Source: Sphingomonas ginsengisoli An et al. 2013 (GTDB taxonomy: Bacteria; Pseudomonadota; Alphaproteobacteria; Sphingomonadales; Sphingomonadaceae). From it: DNA of 64,000 bases. Below are positions 26,502-37,202 of this stretch, one piece after another (positions within the stretch are counted from its first letter, which is position 1; each line of letters starts with the position of its first letter). The stretch covers positions 1,302,001-1,366,000 of the forward strand of contig NZ_CP045434.1 of the NCBI RefSeq assembly GCF_009363895.1, read 5' to 3'. Below the pieces are notes generated by a model. It was not told the origin of the DNA, ran no database searches, and saw only the letters and a program-made list of their open reading frames with translations. A program made the translations under genes and the position numbers.

Positions 26502-27644
26502 TCAGGCGGCGAGCCGTGCCCCATTGTTGACGACGAGGCTGAGCTGCGGCTCCGCGGTCGCCGGTCCGCTCACCGCTTGCTCATAGCCGGTCGCCCGGAG
26601 GAACCAGCCGCTCGTCCACCAGATGCAGTACATCGACGACCAGGCGATGATGCCGTCTGCGGTATAGTGCCAGCCAAGGTGAACCGAGGCGACCATGATC
26701 AGCCCCGCGAAGGTCCACGCCACCGCCCGCAGCCGCCAGCCGAGCCCGCCGACCGCCAGCGCGTAGAGGATCGCCACCGCATTGTGCATCGAGGGCATCG
26801 CCGAGATGCCGTTGCCGAAGCCGAACTCGTTGCTCTGATAGGCCTGCCAGAGGTGATCCTGGAAGTAGATCGACGACAGGTGGTAGCTCGTCTGGTCGAT
26901 CGTATGCAGCCGCTGCATCAATTCGACATAGCGGACCGCCGTCTCGGTATGGAGATGGGCGGCGAAGCACGGCCCGGCCGAACTGAAATAATAGGCGCCG
27001 ACCACCCCGATCAGGATGAAGCCGAAGCCGAAGCTCAGGAAGAAGCGCGCGCGCAGCAGCGGCGGCGCGACCAGCGCCACCACCGGGGTCACCAGGAACA
27101 GCAGCGGCACCCAAGCGGCATAAAGCCGGTCGAGCGCCATCGTTGCGAAGGGCGAGCCGAACAGCGCGTGGGTCAACCGCCACGGCGAATGGTTGAAGAA
27201 CATGTGGTAGCCGATCCGCGCGAACGTATCGTCCCAGCTGAACGGATTGTAGATCGGAATGAGCTGCTTGAGCGTCCCGAACGCGCCCAGCAGCAGCGGC
27301 ATCAACAGGACCGGCGCGAACGCCGCGGCGACGCTGCCGCGCCGTTCGAAGCGCTTGCCGAAATAGTTGCCGAACGTCTGCATCGGCAGCTGGTCGCCGC
27401 CGATCACCAGCATCAGGACGCCGATCGAGGCGCCGCCGATCAGCAGCACAGGGGCGAGCAGGAAAATCCGGCTGATGTAGAGATAATAGACCTGAATGGC
27501 GTCGATCCCGGCGCCCTGCCCGAGGACGAACGCCAGCGCGGTGCAAAAGAAGGTGAGGCCGAACAGCGCCGACAGCCAGATGACGTCGGGCGGACCGTGC
27601 GCGGTTCGCGTCGCCAATTTCCCTGCCCCCTGCGCCAATCTCAT
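26502..27644 (-). CDS. PAP2-superfamily membrane phosphatase/transferase (PAP2_3-like)
   Basis: 380 residues with about seven to nine membrane spans. The C-terminal half holds the two histidine motifs of the phosphatidic-acid-phosphatase-2 superfamily in the PAP2_3 (inositolphosphotransferase, Aur1-like) form: AMPSMHNAVAILYAL and VHLGWHYTADGI. The conserved catalytic elements are the two His and the Asp. Members remove or transfer phospho-headgroups on lipids. In a sphingolipid-making organism a ceramide headgroup transferase is conceivable, but a simple lipid phosphatase fits equally well. ATG 27644 is used; an ATG 24 codons upstream (27716) is also in frame and neither has a strong ribosome site. 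It converges on prsR. Confidence 0.8.
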   Translation of the reverse strand: MRLAQGAGKLATRTAHGPPDVIWLSALFGLTFFCTALAFVLGQGAGIDAIQVYYLYISRIFLLAPVLLIGGASIGVLMLVIGGDQLPMQTFGNYFGKRFERRGSVAAAFAPVLLMPLLLGAFGTLKQLIPIYNPFSWDDTFARIGYHMFFNHSPWRLTHALFGSPFATMALDRLYAAWVPLLFLVTPVVALVAPPLLRARFFLSFGFGFILIGVVGAYYFSSAGPCFAAHLHTETAVRYVELMQRLHTIDQTSYHLSSIYFQDHLWQAYQSNEFGFGNGISAMPSMHNAVAILYALAVGGLGWRLRAVAWTFAGLIMVASVHLGWHYTADGIIAWSSMYCIWWTSGWFLRATGYEQAVSGPATAEPQLSLVVNNGARLAA

Positions 27645-27718
27645 GCCGCGGTTGTGCTGGAACAGGGTTAAGAATCGGTTGCAATCGGACCGTAAGGTCG
27701 GATTTCCGCCGTTCATCG

Positions 27719-27749
27719 AGCGGGGCTTGTCCCGGGGTGAAGCCCCGCT
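27719..27749. repeat. Perfect 10-base inverted repeat (AGCGGGGCTT/AAGCCCCGCT)
   Basis: AGCGGGGCTT (27719-27728) and AAGCCCCGCT (27740-27749) are exact inverses with an 11-base loop GTCCCGGGGTG. It is intergenic between the divergent PAP2 and DUF885 genes, of the same general type as the palindrome near 17821. Confidence 0.6.
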
Positions 27750-27786
27750 ACGCTCCCTGCCGAACAGAATAGGGGAGTATCTGCAA

Positions 27787-29604
27787 GTGGACCGTCGCAG
27801 CTTTCTGACCACCGCCGGAGCGGTCACCGCAACCGCCGTTTTGAGCGCGCCCGAGCAGGCCGCCGCCGCGGTCGCCGGCAACGATGCCAAGATCGATACG
27901 CTGTTCCAGCAGATCTTCGACGAGCGGATCAGGGAATCGCCCGCCTTCGCCACCGCGCTCGGGCTCGACAAGGGCGCCAACGCCAAGCTGCGCACGACCT
28001 TTGACCCCGAACCCGCGCAGCAGGCGCGCGCCAAGGAAGTCGCGCGGACCCGCCGCTGGCAGGCCGAAGTGCAGGCGATCCCCGCCGCCAGCCTCAGCCA
28101 GGCCGCACAGCTCAACCGCGAGATTGTCCTCTACGGATTCGAGCGCAATCTCCTCGCCCCGACCCGCTTCGACCTCGACAGCGTGCAGAGCCCCTATCTC
28201 ATCACCCAGCAGGACGGCGCCTACTTCCAGATCCCCGACTTCCTCAACAGCCAGCACCCGGTCGAGACCCGCGCCGACGCCGAGGCCTATCTCTCGCGCC
28301 TCGGTGAATTCGGGCAAATCCTCGACTACGAAAGCGCCGAGCAGAAGCGCCAGGCCGCCAAGGGCCGGGTCGCGCCGGGCTGGTCGCTCGACCTCGCGCT
28401 CGGGCAGATGCGCAAGCTGCGCAGCCCGGCGCCGGCCGACAGCGGCATGGTCCATTCACTCGCCGACCGCGCCAAGGCCAAGGGTATCGCCGGCGACTGG
28501 TCGGCCCGCGCCGCGAAGATTGTCGAGACCAGCGTCTATCCCGCTCTCGACCGCCAGATCGCGCTGGTCGAGCAATTGCGGCGGACCACACAGCCGGGCG
28601 ACGGCGCGCGGCGCATCCCCAACGGCGACGCCATCTACGCCGCGGCGCTGGCCGAAGCGACGACCACCACCATGACCCCCGACGAGGTCCACAAGCTCGG
28701 CCTGTCACAGGTCGCCGAATATACCGGCCTGCTCGACGGCCTGCTCAAACAGGCGGGCTACACCCAGGGCACCGTCGGTGAGCGGCTGGCCGCGCTCAAC
28801 AAGGATCCCAAGCAGCTCTATCCCGAGACCGACGCCGGCCGCACCCAGCTCATCGCCGATCTGAACGCGGGCGTGAAGGCGATGACCGCGCGGCTCCCCC
28901 GCGCCTTCGCGACCCTCCCCGCCCAGCCGCTCGAGATCCGCCGCGTGCCGGTCGACATCCAGGACGGCGCCCCCAACGGCTATTACAACAGCGCCTCGCT
29001 CGATGGCTCGCGCCCGGCGATCTACTGGATCAACTTGAAGTCCACCGGCGACTGGCCGCGCTATTCGCTGCCCAGCCTCACCTATCACGAAGGCGTTCCG
29101 GGGCATCACCTCCAGATCAGCCTGGCGCAGGCGTCCAAGGACATCCCGATGCTGCGCAAGATCAGTTTCTTCAATTCGTACGTCGAAGGCTGGGCGCTCT
29201 ATGCCGAGCAATTGTCGGACGAGATCGGCGGCTACACCGGGATCGAGCGAGCGGGCTATCTGCAGAGCTTCCTGTTCCGCTCGGCCCGCCTCGTCGTCGA
29301 CACCGGCCTCAACCACCTCGGCTGGAGCCGCGAACATGCGGTCGATTATATGACCGCCACCACCGGCTTCCCCCGCCCGCGTGTCCAGCGCGAGGTCGAG
29401 CGCTATTGCGCCTCGATCGGCCAGGCCTGCAGCTACAAGATCGGTCACCTCGCCTGGCTCCGCGCCCGCGAGGCCGCCAAAGCCCAGCTCGGCGCCAAGT
29501 TCGACATCAAGCAGTTCCACGAAGTGCTCAAGGACGGCGCCATGCCGCTGACCATCCTCGAGCGACGGGTGCGCGAGCGCGCCGCGGCGCAGGCCCGGGC
29601 GTGA
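27787..29604 (+). CDS. DUF885 family protein with Tat-like signal
   Basis: 605 residues. The start is GTG 27787, ten bases after AGGGGAG. The N-terminus DRRSFLTTAGAVTATAVL carries a twin-arginine-type signal followed by an Ala-rich cleavage region. The body is the DUF885 family (alpha-helical, metallopeptidase-like): LTYHEGVPGHHLQISLAQ contains the conserved HEGxPGHxxQ motif likely to bind metal, followed by EGWALYAEQLSDE. Enzymatic activity of the family is not well defined; a secreted carboxypeptidase-like role is inferred. A second, diverged DUF885 gene follows immediately with coupled stop/start codons, so the two probably act together. Confidence 0.85.
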   Translation: MDRRSFLTTAGAVTATAVLSAPEQAAAAVAGNDAKIDTLFQQIFDERIRESPAFATALGLDKGANAKLRTTFDPEPAQQARAKEVARTRRWQAEVQAIPAASLSQAAQLNREIVLYGFERNLLAPTRFDLDSVQSPYLITQQDGAYFQIPDFLNSQHPVETRADAEAYLSRLGEFGQILDYESAEQKRQAAKGRVAPGWSLDLALGQMRKLRSPAPADSGMVHSLADRAKAKGIAGDWSARAAKIVETSVYPALDRQIALVEQLRRTTQPGDGARRIPNGDAIYAAALAEATTTTMTPDEVHKLGLSQVAEYTGLLDGLLKQAGYTQGTVGERLAALNKDPKQLYPETDAGRTQLIADLNAGVKAMTARLPRAFATLPAQPLEIRRVPVDIQDGAPNGYYNSASLDGSRPAIYWINLKSTGDWPRYSLPSLTYHEGVPGHHLQISLAQASKDIPMLRKISFFNSYVEGWALYAEQLSDEIGGYTGIERAGYLQSFLFRSARLVVDTGLNHLGWSREHAVDYMTATTGFPRPRVQREVERYCASIGQACSYKIGHLAWLRAREAAKAQLGAKFDIKQFHEVLKDGAMPLTILERRVRERAAAQARA

Positions 29605-29609
29605 GCGCG

Positions 29610-31388
29610 ATGCGGTCTCTCATCGCTGCCCTCGCGCTCGGTGTCGCCGGTATCGGGCTGGTCGGCCCGGCGGCGGGCGCCCCGCCCCGCGCCGCCCGGG
29701 TCAGCGAGGACGCGCGCTTCCAGGCGTTCAGCGACCGCGTGGTCGACCAGTTTCTTCGCCTGAACCCGATCTACGCGACCACCCTCGGCGACCATCGCTT
29801 CGACGGCCAGTTGACCGACGTGTCGGCCGCCGGCCGCCTCGCCCAGCGCCGCTTCGCCGACCAGGCCAAGGTCGAGCTCGCCCGCTTCGACACTGCCCGT
29901 CTCAGCCGCGAGCATCAGGTCGACGCCATCCTGCTGCGCGACCAGCTCGACTACACTATCTTCAGCGACGCGCGGCTGCAGGACTGGGCATGGGACCCGC
30001 TGACCTACACCGGCCCGATCGGCACCGCGCTGTTCGGCCTCTCCTCGCGCGAGTTCGCCCCGCTGCCGGTGCGCTTGCGCGCCGCGACGCAGCGGCTCGA
30101 GGCGCTGCCACGCTTCCTCCAGCAGATGCGCGAAGCATTCGTGCCGGCACGCGTCCCTAAGATCCATGCCGAGACCGCCGCCAAGCAGAATGGCGGGCTC
30201 ACCAGCCTGATCGACGACATCGTCAAGCAGCAGGCCGCCCTCCCCGCCGCCGAGCGCGCGCGGCTGGTGCGCGCCGGCGCGGCGGCGAAAGCCGCCGTCG
30301 CGCAGCAGCAGGTCTGGCTCGACAAGACGCTCGTCCCGCAGGCGCGCGGCAACGAGCGGATCGGCGTTGCGCTCTACGACGAGAAATTGCGCCTCGCGCT
30401 CAACTCGACACTCAGCCGGCAGGACATCCGCGCCCGCGCCGAGGCCGAGATCACCCGCCTCCGCGCCGAGATGTACACCGTCGCCGCAGGCATGCTGCGC
30501 GGAAAAGCCGGCGCGCCACCGACCCCCGCCAACCCGAGCTCCGATCAGCAGCAAGCCGTGATCGAGGCCGGGCTCGCCATCGTCACCGCCGACGTGCCGG
30601 CCAAGGACCAGGTCATCCCCTTCACCAAGGGCACGCTTACGGAGGCGATCGCCTTCGCCAAGGCAAAGAACATCATCAGCTTCCCGACGCAGAGCTTCAA
30701 CGTCATCGAGATGCCCGAATATGCGCGCGGCGTCGCGGCGGCCTATGCCGACATGCCCGGCGCGTTCGAAAAGGATCAGCGCGGCTACTACGCGGTGACC
30801 CCGATCCCGCCCGACTGGACGCCGCAACAGTCCGCCTCTTTCCTGCGCGAATATAACAAGTGGACGCTGCACGAGCTGACCTTGCACGAGGGCGTGCCCG
30901 GCCACCTCCTTCAGCTCGCCCACGCCAATCTCTACAAGTCGCGGCTGCGCGCGCTGCTCCAGTCGGGCTCGATGATCGAGGGCTGGGCTTGCTACGGGCA
31001 GGATGTGATGGCCGAGGCGGGCTTCCTCAATCGCGACCCGCGCTACCTCCTCGCCCACTACAAGTTCGCGATGCGGCCGCCGGTCAATGCGATCCTCGAC
31101 CAGGATTTCCACACCGGCAACCTCACTCGCGAGGCGGCGATGCGGCTGATGACGCGCACCGCCTTCCAGGAAGAGCGCGAGGCCGCCGGCAAGTGGGTGC
31201 GGATGCAGCTGTCGAGCGCGCAATTGCCGACCTACTGGGTCGGCTATTCGGAGTGGAAGGACTTCCGCGCCGCGGCCGAGCGACGCCCGGGTTTCAACCT
31301 CAAGCGCTTCCATGACTCGGCCTTGAGCCACGGCTCCCCGCCGGTGCGCTTCATCCGCCAGCTGACCTTCGGCGAGCCGATCCGCTAG
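29610..31388 (+). CDS. DUF885 family protein, second tandem copy
   Basis: 592 residues from ATG 29610; the GTG at 29601, which overlaps the upstream stop as GTGA, is an equally possible start three codons earlier. A Sec signal peptide (SLIAALALGVAGIGLVGPAA) replaces the Tat-like one of its neighbour. The body has the DUF885 pattern: DQFLRLNPIYATTLGDHRFD near the N-terminus, LTLHEGVPGHLLQLAHAN with the conserved HEGxPGH, and IEGWACYGQDVM. It differs strongly in sequence from the upstream copy, so the pair is an old duplication or two distinct subfamilies. The stop overlaps the convergent outer-membrane gene by 4 bases. Confidence 0.85.
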   Translation: MRSLIAALALGVAGIGLVGPAAGAPPRAARVSEDARFQAFSDRVVDQFLRLNPIYATTLGDHRFDGQLTDVSAAGRLAQRRFADQAKVELARFDTARLSREHQVDAILLRDQLDYTIFSDARLQDWAWDPLTYTGPIGTALFGLSSREFAPLPVRLRAATQRLEALPRFLQQMREAFVPARVPKIHAETAAKQNGGLTSLIDDIVKQQAALPAAERARLVRAGAAAKAAVAQQQVWLDKTLVPQARGNERIGVALYDEKLRLALNSTLSRQDIRARAEAEITRLRAEMYTVAAGMLRGKAGAPPTPANPSSDQQQAVIEAGLAIVTADVPAKDQVIPFTKGTLTEAIAFAKAKNIISFPTQSFNVIEMPEYARGVAAAYADMPGAFEKDQRGYYAVTPIPPDWTPQQSASFLREYNKWTLHELTLHEGVPGHLLQLAHANLYKSRLRALLQSGSMIEGWACYGQDVMAEAGFLNRDPRYLLAHYKFAMRPPVNAILDQDFHTGNLTREAAMRLMTRTAFQEEREAAGKWVRMQLSSAQLPTYWVGYSEWKDFRAAAERRPGFNLKRFHDSALSHGSPPVRFIRQLTFGEPIR

Positions 31389-32167
31389 AAGCGGACGGCG
31401 ACGCCGCTGATCAGCGTCAGGTCGGGCGACGAGCGCGCGAAGCCCGTGTCGACCTCGACGTCGAGCTGGACCTTTTTGCTGGCCTGATAAGCCGCGGCGA
31501 GCCCCAGTTGCGCCTCGCGCTTGTGATCGTCGCCGTCGCGCTCGCGCGCGACCAAGGCGTCGAGCCCGAGGTTCAACTTGTCCGACACCGCATAAGCGAT
31601 CTCGCTCGCCAGCGCCCCCCGCCAGTGATGGCCGGGGCCGTCGCTGTCGGGGTTGCGCTCGCCCTCGGGCGTCAGCGTCCAAGACCACTTCTTGCTGAGA
31701 TTACCGGTCAGCGACACCAAAATCCCCTCCGACACCCGCCCCTGCGTGAAGTCGCGCGACCCCGTCGGCAGGGTAACGAACGGCAGCGCCGTCACCACCA
31801 CCTTGGCGTCGGCGGCAGTCAGCCGACGCTTGATCCCGACGGTGAGGTCCCCGGCGCCGTGCGTGCGGTCGGTGACGCCATCGCTGGTCAGCTTCGACCG
31901 CAGCAGCGGCGCAAACGCAAAATTGACCTCGGTCGCTTGGTCGAGCCCGATCCTGAGCTCTGCCGGCAACCACGACCAGTCGTGCTCGGTCCCATCGCTG
32001 TTGTGCATCCGACTATATTCGCCGAGCGAGAACTCGACCTGCACATGCCCGCCCGGCACCACGCAGGTGCCGGTGGCGAGGCCGGGCCGATCGGCGCAGA
32101 AATCGTCATCTCCCGCCCACGCAGGCGTGGCGGAAGCGAGCAGGAGAATGAGCAGCGCCGTCTTCAT
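31385..32167 (-). CDS. Outer-membrane beta-barrel protein, MetA/phenol-degradation transporter-like
   Basis: 260 residues with a clear signal peptide (TALLILLLASATPAWAG). The mature part is a series of alternating amphipathic strands (HVQVEFSLGEYSR, ATEVNFAFAPLLR, AGDLTVGIKRRLT, WSWTLTPEGERN) and ends in a terminal aromatic, GVAVRF, as expected for a protein assembled by the BAM complex. The pattern matches the MetA-pathway outer-membrane family (PF13557). The pair FCADRPGL and GTCVVPGGHVQVE is conserved in this group. Substrate is unknown. It lies 55 bases downstream of the helicase gene on the same strand. Confidence 0.75.
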   Translation of the reverse strand: MKTALLILLLASATPAWAGDDDFCADRPGLATGTCVVPGGHVQVEFSLGEYSRMHNSDGTEHDWSWLPAELRIGLDQATEVNFAFAPLLRSKLTSDGVTDRTHGAGDLTVGIKRRLTAADAKVVVTALPFVTLPTGSRDFTQGRVSEGILVSLTGNLSKKWSWTLTPEGERNPDSDGPGHHWRGALASEIAYAVSDKLNLGLDALVARERDGDDHKREAQLGLAAAYQASKKVQLDVEVDTGFARSSPDLTLISGVAVRF

Positions 32168-32222
32168 GCGCCACCTGTTATGCCGAAACGGAGCCTTCGC
32201 GAAGTGAACTCAAGCGACCGGC

Positions 32223-33905
32223 TCAGCGCCCTGCCCGCGCCGGACGCGGAGTGCGGATCGGCCGGCCCTTGTGGCGCGGCGGTCCGACCGGCCGCGCCGC
32301 CGCCTCGACATCGCGCGGCGGGGCGACCTCGATCACCATTCCCTCGTCCTCGGGCGCGACCGGGGTGCGCTTCAGGGCCTTGACGAAGCCCGGGACGCTG
32401 CGCGCCGCGATCTCGAAATAGCTTTCGTTCTGCGCGACGCGGATCGCCCCAATGTCCTGTCGGCCGACATGGCCGTAGCGGCAGATCAGCGGCAGCAGCC
32501 AGCGCGGGTCGGCATTGTGGCGCCGCCCGGCATTGATCCGGAACCAGGTCGAGCCTTCGAAGCCGGCGCGGTTGGGCGACTCGCCCCGCTCCGCCGGGTC
32601 GCTCGACAGGATATCCTCGGGCGCGGGCAGCTCGGTCCGCAGCGTCCGCACCAGCGCGGTGGCGATCGCCTCGGGGCTCAATTCGGCCATCAGCGTCGCC
32701 GCCAGCGCCTGATCCTCCTCGTCGACCTCGGCCGGCGCGCGCAGCCGCTCGAGCAGCCGCTCGCGATCCTTGACCCGGATGTCCTCCGCGGTCGGCGCCA
32801 CGATCCACTCGGCCTTGATGCTGGCATTGCGCAGCATGACCTCGACCTGGCGGCGACGGCGGTAAGGCACGATCAGCACCGCCACTCCCTTGCGGCCGGC
32901 GCGCCCGGTCCGGCCCGAGCGGTGCTGCAACGCCTCGGCATCGCGCGGCAATTCAACGTGGATAACCAGGGTCACCGTCGGCAAATCGATCCCGCGCGCG
33001 GCGACGTCGGTCGCGACCAGGACGCGCGCGCGTCCGTCGCGCAGCGATTGCAGCGCATTGTTGCGCTCGTTCTGGCTGTGCTCGCCCGACAGTGCCACCG
33101 CCTGGAAGCCGCGCTCGGTCAGGCTGGCGTGGAGCCGCCGCACGGCGTCACGCGTCGCGCAGAACAGGATCGCGGTCTCGGCTTCGTGCAGCCGGAGCAG
33201 GTTGACGACGACATGCTCGATGTCGGTCGGCGAGGTGGTCACCGCCTGGTAGGCGATGTCGGCATGCGCCTCGCGCTCGCCCATCGTCTCGATCCGCAGC
33301 GCGTCCTTCTGGTAGCGCTTGGCGAGCGCGACGATGGGGCGCGGCATGGTCGCCGAGAACAGCAAAGTGCGCCGCTCGGCTGGGGTCGCGTCGAGAATTT
33401 CCTCGAGCTCCTCGCGAAAGCCCATGTCGAGCATCTCGTCGGCCTCGTCGAGCACCACCGCGCGGAGCGCCGACAGGTCGAGCGCACCGCGCTCAAGGTG
33501 ATCACGAAGGCGACCAGGCGTCCCGACCACGATATGCGCCCCGCCCTGCAGCGCACGGCGCTCGCGCATCGGGTCCATCCCGCCGACGCAGGTCACCACC
33601 CGCGCCCCGGTCTCGGCATAGAGCCACTCGAGCTCCTTCGACACCTGCAGCGCGAGCTCGCGGGTCGGCGCAATGCACAGCGCCAGCGGCTCGCGCGTCC
33701 ACGGCGCCTTGTCGACCTCGATCAGCTGGTCGGCGATAGCGAGCCCGAAGGCGACGGTCTTGCCCGACCCGGTCTTGGCCGAGACGATGAGGTCGCGGCC
33801 CTTGGCCTCGGGCTGGATGACCGCGTCCTGGACGGCAGTCAGCGTGTCATACCCACGCGCGGCGAGAGCCGCGGCGAGCACGGGATGAGCTTGATCATGT
33901 TGCAT
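32223..33905 (-). CDS. DEAD-box RNA helicase with DbpA-type RNA-binding domain
   Basis: 560 residues. All core motifs are present in order: Q-like region TLTAVQDAVIQ, motif I SAKTGSGKT, Ia PTRELALQ, Ib VGTPGRL, II DEAD, III SAT, and VI HRSGRTGRAG. The segment at roughly 440-530 (WFRINAGRRHNADPRWLLPL, then VGRQDIGAIRVAQNESYFEI) is the DbpA/CsdA-type RRM-like RNA-binding domain (PF03880). A basic Arg/Pro tail follows. Such helicases remodel rRNA or mRNA, often in ribosome assembly or cold adaptation. It is 48 bases downstream of the ABC-F gene on the same strand; both have translation-related roles. Confidence 0.93.
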   Translation of the reverse strand: MQHDQAHPVLAAALAARGYDTLTAVQDAVIQPEAKGRDLIVSAKTGSGKTVAFGLAIADQLIEVDKAPWTREPLALCIAPTRELALQVSKELEWLYAETGARVVTCVGGMDPMRERRALQGGAHIVVGTPGRLRDHLERGALDLSALRAVVLDEADEMLDMGFREELEEILDATPAERRTLLFSATMPRPIVALAKRYQKDALRIETMGEREAHADIAYQAVTTSPTDIEHVVVNLLRLHEAETAILFCATRDAVRRLHASLTERGFQAVALSGEHSQNERNNALQSLRDGRARVLVATDVAARGIDLPTVTLVIHVELPRDAEALQHRSGRTGRAGRKGVAVLIVPYRRRRQVEVMLRNASIKAEWIVAPTAEDIRVKDRERLLERLRAPAEVDEEDQALAATLMAELSPEAIATALVRTLRTELPAPEDILSSDPAERGESPNRAGFEGSTWFRINAGRRHNADPRWLLPLICRYGHVGRQDIGAIRVAQNESYFEIAARSVPGFVKALKRTPVAPEDEGMVIEVAPPRDVEAAARPVGPPRHKGRPIRTPRPARAGR

Positions 33906-33953
33906 GTGCGAACGCCTTAGCGCGAAACCGGCACGAATGACAGTGAAAGCAGG

Positions 33954-35861
<1,908 letters not shown>

Positions 35862-35979
35862 GGCGGCGGCCTTTACCCAGCCCGTCGTCCCGCGTCACCC
35901 GTGTCGGTGGACTTTGCTGACAGTGCTGTTCACAACCTATTCAATGGCTTCTGGTAGGACCGCCCTCACGAGATTCGCC

Positions 35980-36300
35980 ATGCGCCAGTTCCGCTTCCTC
36001 CTCGCCGCGCTCGCCGCCGGCCTTGTCGCCAGCCCGGTGCTGGCTGACCCGCCCCAGCCGCGTCCCGGTCACGAGCGCGGCGGCCGCGACCAAGACCGCG
36101 TGTTCGAGGCCTATCGCGAAGGCCGCTCGATGCCGCTGCCGTCGATTGAGCGGCGGGTGATGCCGTTCATGGGCGGCGCCGACTATCTCGGCCCCGAATT
36201 CAACGGCGACACTTATCGCCTCAAGTTCATGCGCGGCGGCCGCGTCATCTGGGTCGACGTCGACGCTCAGACCGGCCGCATCATCGGCCGCTCGCGCTAG
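35980..36300 (+). CDS. Small secreted PepSY-like protein
   Basis: 106 residues with signal peptide (FRFLLAALAAGLVASPVLA). The mature part is short: a charged region (HERGGRDQDRVFEAYREGRS), then YLGPEFNGDTYRLKFMRGG and WVDVDAQTGRIIGRSR. The pattern of a strand ending in D.Q.G.I.G is typical of PepSY-type domains, small periplasmic modules often regulating peptidases or linked to two-component systems. It is followed after 236 bases by a response regulator/histidine kinase pair on the same strand; a functional link is possible. Confidence 0.7.
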   Translation: MRQFRFLLAALAAGLVASPVLADPPQPRPGHERGGRDQDRVFEAYREGRSMPLPSIERRVMPFMGGADYLGPEFNGDTYRLKFMRGGRVIWVDVDAQTGRIIGRSR

Positions 36301-36452
36301 AGCCTCCCTGCGGCGCAGCCGTGGGGAGGGGGACCGTCCGCCGAAGGCGGATGGTGGAGGGGCCAGCGGCGCCGTTGCAGGCCCCTCCGTCAGCCGCCTG
36401 CGGCGACTGCCACCTCCCCATCCGAGCTGCGCTCGCACAGGGAGGTTCCCCA
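36301..36452. repeat. Dispersed inverted repeat, family C copy 2
   Basis: The outer arms CCTCCCTG and CAGGGAGG, and inner arms GGTGGAGGGGCC and GGCCCCTCC, fold into a long branched hairpin. Sequence blocks GGGGAGGGGGACC and TGGTGGAGGGG recur at 22862-22970. It lies between the PepSY-like gene and the response-regulator gene. Confidence 0.65.
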
Positions 36453-36536
36453 CCCCCATTCATTCCGTCTAAGCAACCGTTCAGCTTGGCACGGGTTAGA
36501 CGCGCCAAAGGCCTAAGGACGTAAGGACCAGAGCTC

Positions 36537-37202
36537 ATGCGCGTGTTGATCGTCGAGGACGAACCCAATCTGGGGCGGCAGCTCCGCTCGACGTTGGAGG
36601 GCGCCGGCTATGCTGTCGACCTCGCCACCGACGGCGAGGACGGCCATTATCTCGGCCAGACCGAGAATTACGACGCGGTGGTGCTCGACCTCGGCCTCCC
36701 CGAGGTCGACGGGCTGACCGTGCTCGACCGCTGGCGCAAGGAAGGCAAGAAGATGCCCGTCCTCGTGCTGACCGCGCGCGACAGCTGGTCGGACAAGGTC
36801 GCCGGCCTCGACGCCGGCGCCGACGACTATCTCGCCAAGCCATTCCAGACCGAGGAGCTGATCGCCCGCCTGCGCGCGCTCATCCGCCGCTCCTCGGGCA
36901 ATGCCTCGAGCGAGCTCATCGCCGGCGACATCCGCCTCGACACCCGCTCGGGCAAGGTCACCAAGGCCGGCGAGCCGGTGAAGCTCACTGCGCAGGAGTA
37001 TAAGCTCCTCTCCTACCTGCTCCACCACAAGGGCAAGGTGGTCAGCCGGACCGAGCTCATCGAGCATATCTACGACCAGGACTTCGACCGCGATTCGAAC
37101 ACGATCGAGGTGTTCGTCACCCGCATCCGCAAGAAGCTCGGCCCCGACGTCATCACCACCATCCGCGGCCTCGGCTACAGCCTGGAGGAGCCCGCGGCGT
37201 GA
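36537..37202 (+). CDS. OmpR/PhoB-family response regulator (PhoP/FeuP-like)
   Basis: 221 residues. The receiver has VEDEPN, phosphoacceptor Asp in VVLDLGLP (about D51), LTARDSW and KPFQTEEL. The C-terminal winged helix is complete (LTAQEYKLLSYLLHHKGKVV ... TIEVFVTRIRKKLG ... IRGLGYSLE). The DSWSDKVAGLDAGADDYLAK segment is typical of the alphaproteobacterial PhoP/FeuP subgroup. It binds DNA as a phosphorylated dimer. The stop overlaps the start of the kinase gene, so the two are translationally coupled and form a cognate pair. The stimulus is not evident; the upstream PepSY-like gene may belong to the same regulon. Confidence 0.93.
   Translation: MRVLIVEDEPNLGRQLRSTLEGAGYAVDLATDGEDGHYLGQTENYDAVVLDLGLPEVDGLTVLDRWRKEGKKMPVLVLTARDSWSDKVAGLDAGADDYLAKPFQTEELIARLRALIRRSSGNASSELIAGDIRLDTRSGKVTKAGEPVKLTAQEYKLLSYLLHHKGKVVSRTELIEHIYDQDFDRDSNTIEVFVTRIRKKLGPDVITTIRGLGYSLEEPAA

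Noticed and set aside
36488..36510. TGGCAC near the OmpR-type operon as a sigma54 promoter
   Set aside because: The required TTGC at -12 spacing is absent.
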